Source of the DNA: RGEC01 sp964626685
GTDB lineage: Bacteria; Bacteroidota; Bacteroidia; NS11-12g; UBA955
DNA length: 64,000 nucleotides
NCBI GenBank assembly: GCA_964626685.1
Contig: CAZVJY010000005.1
Span: forward strand, 86,562-150,561
Reading direction: 5' to 3'
Below, piece after piece: positions 58,564 through 64,000 of the stretch. A program made the position numbers and the translations under genes. Position 1 is the first letter of the stretch; each line of letters begins with the position of its first letter. A model generated the notes under the pieces. The model did no database searches and was not told the origin of the DNA. It worked only from the letters and a program-made list of their open reading frames with translations.

Positions 58564-59043
58564 TCACTTATACCGCGCATCAATTCCGGCTTTTTCTGCT
58601 GCGTGGTCTTTCCAAAGCTCCTTGAGTTTAACGGCACCGCTGTCCAGCGCGCTTTTGGCTTTTTTCAGCAAGGGCTCATCCAGGGTGCTCAGGTCATTCA
58701 TAAACTGATCCCAGGCTGCTTCCTGCCCTTGTTCACGAAGACAGCGGTCAATATCAGGGCGTATGGCATGGATGCTTTTTTGCAGGGCATAGGCTGAACG
58801 GGCCCTGTCCTCCTGTATTTCAGCAAATTCTTTCTCATTAAAGCGGTTTTTCATATCCATTTCGGCACTGCGCACAATACAGTCGCAAATGGCGGTTTCC
58901 CGCGGAGCATCTTTTTTCCCGCAATATTTCTTCGTCAAATATTCAATACCGGCCACATTCTCCTTGAACGGCCATATTTTGAAATAATACAAGGCAAAAA
59001 TTCCGGCTGCTACCAGCACAAGATTCCAAAAGAGGCGAACCAT
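58564..59043 (-). CDS. Unknown membrane-anchored protein
   Basis: A 159-aa protein with one N-terminal TM helix (FWNLVLVAAGIFALYYFKI) and a mostly helical, charged extracytoplasmic portion. It contains a Cys cluster (KKYCGKK, ICDCIVRS, RCLREQG). No family is recognised. It is alone on the minus strand between uxs and accA. The base composition is like the neighbours, so there is no sign of transfer. Function is not assigned. Confidence 0.7.
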   Translation of the reverse strand: MVRLFWNLVLVAAGIFALYYFKIWPFKENVAGIEYLTKKYCGKKDAPRETAICDCIVRSAEMDMKNRFNEKEFAEIQEDRARSAYALQKSIHAIRPDIDRCLREQGQEAAWDQFMNDLSTLDEPLLKKAKSALDSGAVKLKELWKDHAAEKAGIDARYK

Positions 59044-59150
59044 GAAGCGAAGATACAGCGGGGGAAACCAAATTATTACAACAAAAGCAGCGCATATATG
59101 GAATTTATATCATGCTTGCTTTACTTTGCACTGTTAATTCCCCAATAACT

Positions 59151-60116
59151 ATGTCAACAACCCAGTGGCTCGATTTTGAAAAGGATATTGCCGAACTCCA
59201 TGAACAGCTGGCCAAGGCTAAAGATACCCACGAAAAGGGCAAGCTGAACATGACAGACATGATTCAGACCCTGGAGTCCAAAATCAAAGAGGCGCAAAAG
59301 GCTATATACAGCAACCTCAGCGGCTGGCAAAAGGTACAGATCAGCCGCCATCCGGAGCGTCCCTATACCCTGGATTATATAGAGCACATTGTCACCAATT
59401 TTATTGAACTGCACGGCGACCGCCAGGTAAAGGATGACAAGGCTATCGTGGGTGGTTTTGGTCAGATTGACGGAGAAACCTATATGATAATAGGTCAGCA
59501 GAAAGGCCGCAATACCAAACAGCGTCAGTACCGCAACTTCGGCATGCCCAATCCCGAAGGATACCGCAAAGCCCTTCGCCTGATGAAGCTGGCAGAGAAG
59601 TTTAATAAACCTGTTATTACTTTCATTGATACACCCGGTGCCAGTCCCGGACTCGAAGCCGAAGAACGCGGGCAGGGCGAAGCTATTGCCAAAAACCTGT
59701 TTGAAATGGCCACACTGAGCGTGCCAATTGTGTGCATAGTTATTGGTGAAGGTGCCAGCGGCGGTGCCTTGGGCATTGGTGTAGGCGATAAGGTGCTGAT
59801 GATGCAATACACCTGGTACAGCGTGATCTCTCCTGAAAGCTGTTCCAGTATTCTGTGGCGCACCTGGGATAAAAAAGAGCTTGCGGCCGATGCCCTTAAG
59901 CTTAGTGCCGAAGATATGCTCAAAAACAAGCTGATTGATGGCATCATAGAAGAACCCATAGGGGGTGCCCACCACAATCCTGAAACGGCCTACAAAAACG
60001 TAAAAGCCGCCATCACCAAGGAAATGAAAGCCCTGAAAGCCCTGAAAACAGATGAGCTTGTAAAACAGCGCATCGATAAGTTCAGCGCCATGGGTGTGGT
60101 GGAAGAAGAAGAATGA
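59151..60116 (+). CDS. accA: Acetyl-CoA carboxylase carboxyltransferase subunit alpha
   Basis: A 321-aa subunit catalysing transfer of the carboxyl group from biotin to acetyl-CoA in fatty-acid synthesis. It has the N-terminal WLDFEKDIAELHEQLAKAK helix, RHPERPYTLDYIEHI, ELHGDRQVKDDKAIVGGFG, GASPGLEAEERGQGEAIAKN and IGEGASGGALGIGVGDKVLM, all typical of AccA. The ATG at 59151 gives the usual length; the in-frame TTG at 59112 is upstream. accD is not adjacent in this window. Confidence 0.96.
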   Translation: MSTTQWLDFEKDIAELHEQLAKAKDTHEKGKLNMTDMIQTLESKIKEAQKAIYSNLSGWQKVQISRHPERPYTLDYIEHIVTNFIELHGDRQVKDDKAIVGGFGQIDGETYMIIGQQKGRNTKQRQYRNFGMPNPEGYRKALRLMKLAEKFNKPVITFIDTPGASPGLEAEERGQGEAIAKNLFEMATLSVPIVCIVIGEGASGGALGIGVGDKVLMMQYTWYSVISPESCSSILWRTWDKKELAADALKLSAEDMLKNKLIDGIIEEPIGGAHHNPETAYKNVKAAITKEMKALKALKTDELVKQRIDKFSAMGVVEEEE

Positions 60117-60182
60117 ATTTAGTTGATAGTGTATAGTTGAGGTTTAGGCCGGGGCCACCTGTCCTTACTCATTGAAAACACA

Positions 60183-62048
60183 TTGCCCAAGATTTTAGGA
60201 ATATCAGCGTTTTACCATGATGCTGCCGCAGCCATAGTTGTGGACGGTAAAATACTCGCGGCGGCCCAGGAAGAGCGTTTTACCCGCAAAAAACATAGTG
60301 CTGAATTTCCTGTGGAAGCCATCCGGTATTGTCTGGAAGAGGCAGGGTTATCCCCGAACGAGCTGGATGCCATTGTTTTTTATGATAAGCCTTTTTTAAA
60401 ATTTGAAAGGCTGTTGCAAACCTACCATGATTTTGCACCCCGTGGATTTTTGTCGTTTATGAAAGCCATGCCGGTATGGTTGCGGGAAAAGCTGTTTCTA
60501 AAAAGAGAAATACACCACGGACTTAAGCAAGCAGCTGCCACTTACGATTCAAAAAAGGGTAAGCTTTTGTTTCCGGAGCACCACCTTTCCCATGCGGCCA
60601 GTGCATTTTATCCTTCCCCTTTTCAGGAAGCCGCCATACTCACCATTGATGGCGTAGGCGAATGGTGCACTGCCAGTATCTGCCATGGCAAGGGAAAGGA
60701 TATTGCGATGTTAAAAGCACTTCACTTTCCGGATTCGGTGGGGTTGTTGTACAGTGCATTCACCTATTACCTGGGTTTTACGGTAAACTCAGGGGAATAC
60801 AAACTGATGGGGCTTGCGCCCTATGGCAATCCGGAGGCGGAGCAAACACGGGAATTTGCCGAAGCCATTGAAAAGGAAATCGTGCAGATTTACAACGATG
60901 GCTCTGTGAAGTTAAACCAGCAGTATTTTAACTACGCAACGGGCCTGAGGATGGTAAATCATAAAAAATGGGAGGCTTTGTTTGGTTTTTCCAGAAAAGA
61001 GGAAGAGCAGCCCCTGGAGCAACACCATTGCAATCTGGCGCTTGCCATACAGCAGGTAACCGAAAAGATTGTGTTGAAAATGGCTGCCGAGGCCAAAAGA
61101 CTTACCGGTTCTGACTATTTGTGCATGGCCGGGGGCGTAGCCCTGAATTGTGTAGCCAATGGGAAATTGCTTAAGACCGGGCTTTTTAAGGATATTTATA
61201 TTCAGCCTGCCTCAGGTGATGCCGGTGGTGCGGTGGGTGCGGCGTTGGCTGCCCATCATGTATTTTTCGGCCAAAGCAGGAATCCCGAAAAGCCGGATGG
61301 AATGTCAGGCACATACCTGGGCCCGTCTTTTTCCGAGAAGGAAATTTTAGCGATGTCGCGCAAAGAAAAAGCGGTCTTTCATCCGCATGAGTCTGTAGAT
61401 TCTCTTTGTGAAAAAGTGGCCTCTTACATTGCTGACGGCAAGGTAGTGGGGTGGTTTCAGGGCAGGATGGAGTTTGGGCCGCGGGCATTGGGCAATCGAA
61501 GTATTCTTGCGGATCCCAGAAATCCGGAGATGCAAAAAAAGTTAAACTTAAAGATAAAATACAGGGAGGGATTCAGGCCTTTTGCGCCGGCCATTCTGGA
61601 GGAAAAGTGCAGTGAGTGGTTTGAGTTAAACGCAACATCCCCTTACATGTTGCTGGTGGCGCCGGTGCAGCCCAAACAATGCCATGCTTTGCCGCAAGGG
61701 TATCACAATATGGCACTTTATGACCGGCTCTATTTCCAAAGAAGCACTATACCGGCCGTTACCCACCTTGATTATTCAGCCAGGGTGCAGACCGTAAGTG
61801 GCAAAACAAACCCAAGATTTGAAAAGTTGCTCAGCACTTTTGCGTCATTAACGGGCACTCCCATTTTGGTCAATACAAGCTTCAATGTGCGGGGAGAACC
61901 CATTGTATGCACACCATATGATGCTTACCGGTGTTTTATGAGCACGGATTTGGACGTGCTTGTCATTAACGATTATATTTACCTCAAAGAAGAACAGCCG
62001 GACTTTGAAAACAAGGACAAATGGATGGTAGATTTTATAAAGGATTAA
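60183..62048 (+). CDS. Carbamoyltransferase, NodU/TobZ family
   Basis: A 621-aa enzyme transferring carbamoyl from carbamoyl phosphate to a sugar or other acceptor via carbamoyl-adenylate. The N-terminal Kae1-like domain has ISAFYHDAAAAIV and HHLSHAASAFYPSPFQEAAI (metal-binding His residues). GLAPYGNPE and MAGGVALNCVANGKL mark ATP binding. The C-terminal YrdC-like domain has FQGRMEFGPRALGNRSIL and SFNVRGEPIVCTP. The start is TTG at 60183. A DUF5989 gene follows after 6 bp, then an SxtJ-like gene: a cassette seen in several polysaccharide loci. Confidence 0.92.
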   Translation: MPKILGISAFYHDAAAAIVVDGKILAAAQEERFTRKKHSAEFPVEAIRYCLEEAGLSPNELDAIVFYDKPFLKFERLLQTYHDFAPRGFLSFMKAMPVWLREKLFLKREIHHGLKQAAATYDSKKGKLLFPEHHLSHAASAFYPSPFQEAAILTIDGVGEWCTASICHGKGKDIAMLKALHFPDSVGLLYSAFTYYLGFTVNSGEYKLMGLAPYGNPEAEQTREFAEAIEKEIVQIYNDGSVKLNQQYFNYATGLRMVNHKKWEALFGFSRKEEEQPLEQHHCNLALAIQQVTEKIVLKMAAEAKRLTGSDYLCMAGGVALNCVANGKLLKTGLFKDIYIQPASGDAGGAVGAALAAHHVFFGQSRNPEKPDGMSGTYLGPSFSEKEILAMSRKEKAVFHPHESVDSLCEKVASYIADGKVVGWFQGRMEFGPRALGNRSILADPRNPEMQKKLNLKIKYREGFRPFAPAILEEKCSEWFELNATSPYMLLVAPVQPKQCHALPQGYHNMALYDRLYFQRSTIPAVTHLDYSARVQTVSGKTNPRFEKLLSTFASLTGTPILVNTSFNVRGEPIVCTPYDAYRCFMSTDLDVLVINDYIYLKEEQPDFENKDKWMVDFIKD

Positions 62049-62054
62049 TAAGTA

Positions 62055-62204
62055 ATGGAGTTTTTTAAAGACCTGTGTTTGTTTTTCAGGGAGCGCAAGA
62101 AATACTGGTTGCTGCCTGTTGTGCTGATTTTATTGATAGTGGGCATCATATTGGTTTTTGGTGGCGGTTCGGCGCTGGCGCCATTTATTTATACGTTATT
62201 TTAA
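62055..62204 (+). CDS. DUF5989 family small membrane protein
   Basis: A 49-aa protein missed by length cut-offs. It starts MEFFKDLCLFFRERKKYW, has one TM helix (LLPVVLILLIVGIILVF) and ends GGSALAPFIYTLF, the hallmark end of DUF5989 proteins. These are found directly downstream of carbamoyltransferases and before SxtJ-like genes. It lies 6 bp after the carbamoyltransferase and 8 bp before the SxtJ-like gene. Function is unknown. Confidence 0.85.
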   Translation: MEFFKDLCLFFRERKKYWLLPVVLILLIVGIILVFGGGSALAPFIYTLF

Positions 62205-62212
62205 TTTACCCA

Positions 62213-62581
62213 ATGCCTCACTCCGGAATAAACCCACAGCAAGTACCCTTAAAAACCGTTCTGGTAATGGTTTTGGGTTTTATGGGATTAGCGTTTTTGC
62301 TGCAGATACAGGCATTGTTTGCTGTAGCTGCAGGCATCGGTCTGGTGGCTCTTATCTCGGGCAGGCTGGCGCAGTTATTACATCATGGGTGGATGGGCCT
62401 GGCCAAAATTTTGGGTAAAATATTTCCACCATTGTTCATGGCTGTAATTTATTTCGTTGTGCTCACTCCCGTTGGAATACTGGCAAGGCTTTTTCGGAAA
62501 AAACCAGAGGCAAATCCGGAGAGTAACTTTATTATCCAAGGAAAGCGATTTACGGGAGATGATGTAAAGAATATGTGGTAG
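62213..62581 (+). CDS. SxtJ-like membrane protein
   Basis: A 122-aa protein with three hydrophobic helices (VLVMVLGFMGLAFLLQIQALF, AVAAGIGLVALISG, LFMAVIYFVVLTPVGILARLF) and a charged C-terminal tail (NFIIQGKRFTGDDVKNMW). The tail and three-helix layout match the SxtJ family that accompanies carbamoyltransferase and DUF5989. The start is the ATG at 62213. It closes the three-gene cassette before the long non-coding stretch at 62582-62910. Confidence 0.75.
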   Translation: MPHSGINPQQVPLKTVLVMVLGFMGLAFLLQIQALFAVAAGIGLVALISGRLAQLLHHGWMGLAKILGKIFPPLFMAVIYFVVLTPVGILARLFRKKPEANPESNFIIQGKRFTGDDVKNMW

Positions 62582-62605
62582 GGTAATTCTATCACAAGGA
62601 TGAAT

Positions 62606-62645
62606 AGCCCTGTAGAGACGCACAATTGTGCGTCTCTACAGGGCT
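62606..62645. repeat. Perfect 40-bp palindrome, REP-like
   Basis: Half-site AGCCCTGTAGAGACGCACAA, repeated in reverse complement with no loop. The GTAGAGACGCAC core resembles palindromic repeats I recall from intergenic regions of Bacteroidota and cyanobacteria. It follows the SxtJ-like stop by 24 bp and may also end that transcript. Confidence 0.8.
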
Positions 62646-62876
62646 CCACCGTTTTCCACAACAAGGGGAAGAAAGAAACAGGGTTTCTCCTTGTTGGTCT
62701 TTGCGGAAGGCCTGCGTAGGGTGAGACCAACAAGCCTGTTTGCATTGGATTACCCTGCGAGGGATTCCCGGGTTGTTTTCGAAATTCAACAATTAAACCA
62801 ATAATCTAACAACCAATTACATAACCCCAAACTCTGCACAACCGTTTGTTTTTTCAATTTCATTCCCTATTTTCGC

Positions 62877-62905
62877 ATTATTGAGTAAAAAAACTACTCA
62901 ATAAT
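62877..62905. promoter_or_regulatory. Inverted-repeat operator before the winged-helix gene
   Basis: ATTATTGAGTA and TACTCAATAAT are perfect 11-bp inverted repeats separated by seven bases (62888-62894), ending 5 nt before the ATG. A TATTTTCG -7-like box (62869-62876) abuts the left arm, so binding would block transcription. Autoregulation is inferred. Confidence 0.65.
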
Positions 62906-62910
62906 ACCCC

Positions 62911-63450
62911 ATGATCGAAACCCTGATTTCATCCAAAACCCGGGTAAAGCTGTTGTTGAAGTTCTTTTTGAACGCCAACGCTACCGCGTATTTGCGCAAC
63001 CTGGAGGAGGAATTTGGGGAAAGTACCAATGCCATACGGCTTGAGCTGAACAAGTTTGAGGAAGCCCAGATGCTGACCTCAGAACCTGTGGGCAAGAAGA
63101 AAATTTTCAAGGTTAATACATCGCACCCCCTCTTCCGCGATTTGCACAACATTGTGCTGAAGTATGTGGGGCTGGATCAGATTGTTGAGCATGTGATTCA
63201 CCGACTCGGTAACCTGGAAAAGGTATATCTTACCGGGCATTTTGCGCGCGGCATGGACAGCGAGATTATTGACCTGGTATTTGTGGGGCAGATAGACAAA
63301 GTCTATTTGGCCCAGCTGGTGGAAAAAGCGGAGGGAATGATTGGAAGGCATGTTCGCTATATTGCGTTTACGCCCGAGGCATTCTCGACGGAAAAAATAA
63401 GCGAAAACGGCACCCATCCCTTATTGCTCTGGAGCAGCGATAAGAACTAA
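62911..63450 (+). CDS. Winged-helix regulator with degenerate nucleotidyltransferase domain
   Basis: A 179-aa protein: N-terminal winged helix (about 1-75; LISSKTRVKLLLKFFLNANA, LRNLEEEFGESTNAIRLELN) and a C-terminal domain (about 90-175) recalling MNT-type nucleotidyltransferases (KVYLTGHFARGMDSEIIDLVFVG). The catalytic GS...DxD signature is broken: GH replaces GS, and only one Asp remains. Such regulators often open Bacteroidota polysaccharide loci directly before an UpxY gene, as here. It probably binds the inverted repeat at 62877-62905. Confidence 0.8.
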   Translation: MIETLISSKTRVKLLLKFFLNANATAYLRNLEEEFGESTNAIRLELNKFEEAQMLTSEPVGKKKIFKVNTSHPLFRDLHNIVLKYVGLDQIVEHVIHRLGNLEKVYLTGHFARGMDSEIIDLVFVGQIDKVYLAQLVEKAEGMIGRHVRYIAFTPEAFSTEKISENGTHPLLLWSSDKN

Positions 63451-63524
63451 CAGGTGCGCGGTTTTCAGCCCAACCCCGTAGGCCACGCCATGTGACTGAA
63501 GGGGCGGAGCCATAGCCAAACCCA

Positions 63525-64000
63525 ATGACTGAAAACACTCCCTGGCACGTAGTGTATACAGCCAGCCGGCAAGAGAAAAAAGTGGCGGTGATGCTGGAGC
63601 GCTATCAAATCAGACATTACTTGCCTTTGGTAAAGAAATTGCGGCTGTGGAGCGACCGCAAGAAGTGGGTAGAAATGCCCCTGTTTAACGGATACATTTT
63701 TGTGCAGCCCAAACCTTCTGAGCGTGATCAGGTGCTGCAAATTCCCGGGGTGGTAAAATACCTAAAATACAACGGCGCAGATGCCTGTGTATCCCCAGCC
63801 GAGATAGAACTCATAAACCGTCTCATTGATAAAGGATACCACCTGGAATCCGGCGCTGCCGGCAGTTTGCGCAAGGGCGATAAAGTGAAGATAGAACAGG
63901 GGCCGCTGAAAGGCATTGAAGCAGAAGTGCTGAAAGATGCAGACGGCAGTGAAACGGTTTGGATTGCCTTTGAAACGATATCGCAGGTGGTGAAGGTGAG
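63525..64000 (+). CDS. UpxY-type transcription antiterminator, 3' partial
   Basis: The window ends inside this gene; 158 complete codons are visible and the frame is open. It belongs to the NusG superfamily: the NGN domain begins WHVVYTASRQEKKVAVMLE and includes PLFNGYIFVQ, and a C-terminal KOW region begins KGDKVKIEQGPLKGIEAEV. UpxY proteins act locally on capsule operons to prevent early termination. The start is the ATG at 63525. An 8-bp inverted repeat (GTTTTCAG 63461-63468; CTGAAAAC 63529-63536) spans the upstream region and covers its start. Confidence 0.88.
   Translation, partial: MTENTPWHVVYTASRQEKKVAVMLERYQIRHYLPLVKKLRLWSDRKKWVEMPLFNGYIFVQPKPSERDQVLQIPGVVKYLKYNGADACVSPAEIELINRLIDKGYHLESGAAGSLRKGDKVKIEQGPLKGIEAEVLKDADGSETVWIAFETISQVVKV

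Larger units (their letters stand above)
62582..62910. other. Non-coding stretch with three inverted repeats
   Basis: No gene is supported here. From left to right: a perfect 40-bp palindrome (62606-62645), an 11-bp inverted repeat CTTGTTGGTCT/AGACCAACAAG with a 23-nt loop (62690-62734), an AT-rich run and the operator at 62877-62905. A TATTTTCG box at 62869-62876 is a likely promoter for the winged-helix gene. Confidence 0.7.

Overview
The window is chromosomal DNA of a member of the Bacteroidota. The evidence is the repeated promoter element TAnnTTTG upstream of genes, the gliding-motility lipoprotein GldH, a type IX secretion (T9SS) C-terminal sorting domain, an S46 dipeptidyl-peptidase, an UpxY-type NusG paralogue, many lipoproteins and DUF4292/DUF3089/DUF5989 family proteins. 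Most of the window is ordinary, densely packed chromosome with many ATGA stop/start overlaps. I cannot assign a genus. I see no rRNA, tRNA, CRISPR array, intact insertion sequence or replication origin.

Layout. 1-1035: end of a GT87 membrane glycosyltransferase. 1091-3849: arsenic locus in two convergent halves, arsR1-DUF6428 and acr3-arsC-arsR2, each headed by a palindromic operator. 3976-9601: GH16 hydrolase, DNA polymerase I and a TPR protein. 9602-13988: AT-richer accessory block with a secreted PQQ-type sugar dehydrogenase, a beta-lactamase-fold hydrolase and a very AT-rich unknown gene with two C-terminal membrane helices, bounded by a near-perfect 21-bp direct repeat. 13989-20222: envelope and cofactor genes (LptC, outer-membrane barrel, CoaX, membrane glycosyltransferase, WbqC, FolK, DUF3089 hydrolase). 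20345-25812: M16 peptidase, then a vanadium haloperoxidase-type lipoprotein translationally coupled to a barrel protein. 25946-30851: NrnA-type DHH phosphoesterase, FKBP-like protein, RfbB, ABC-F ATPase.

30977-43450: diacylglycerol-kinase-like protein; operon of sugar nucleotidyltransferase, TPR lipoprotein, DUF4292 and an EnvC-like protein; 3-hydroxyacyl-CoA dehydrogenase; Rieske-like lipoprotein; OmpA protein with calcium-binding repeats; LpxK; GldH; YifB/ComM ATPase. 43483-54843: methyltransferase, DPP7-type peptidase, an unknown protein with possible ADP-ribosyltransferase-like motifs behind a structured leader, RNase Y, ZapA, a ZapB-like coiled coil, PheT, CAP lipoprotein, YqeY, citrate synthase.

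55019-64000: surface polysaccharide functions. An aminotransferase, UDP-glucose dehydrogenase and UDP-xylose synthase form an overlapping operon. AccA follows, then a carbamoyltransferase-DUF5989-SxtJ cassette, a 40-bp palindrome, and a winged-helix regulator with its own inverted-repeat operator followed by UpxY. This last pair probably opens a capsule or exopolysaccharide cluster continuing beyond the window.

The most interesting observations are the bounded AT-rich island (12501-14056), the possible ART-fold protein with structured leader (46524-47278), the recurrent TAnnTTTG box 4-7 nt before start codons (suggesting leaderless mRNAs), the paired ArsR operators, and the regulator/UpxY module at the right edge. 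No wholly new system can be proved from sequence alone.
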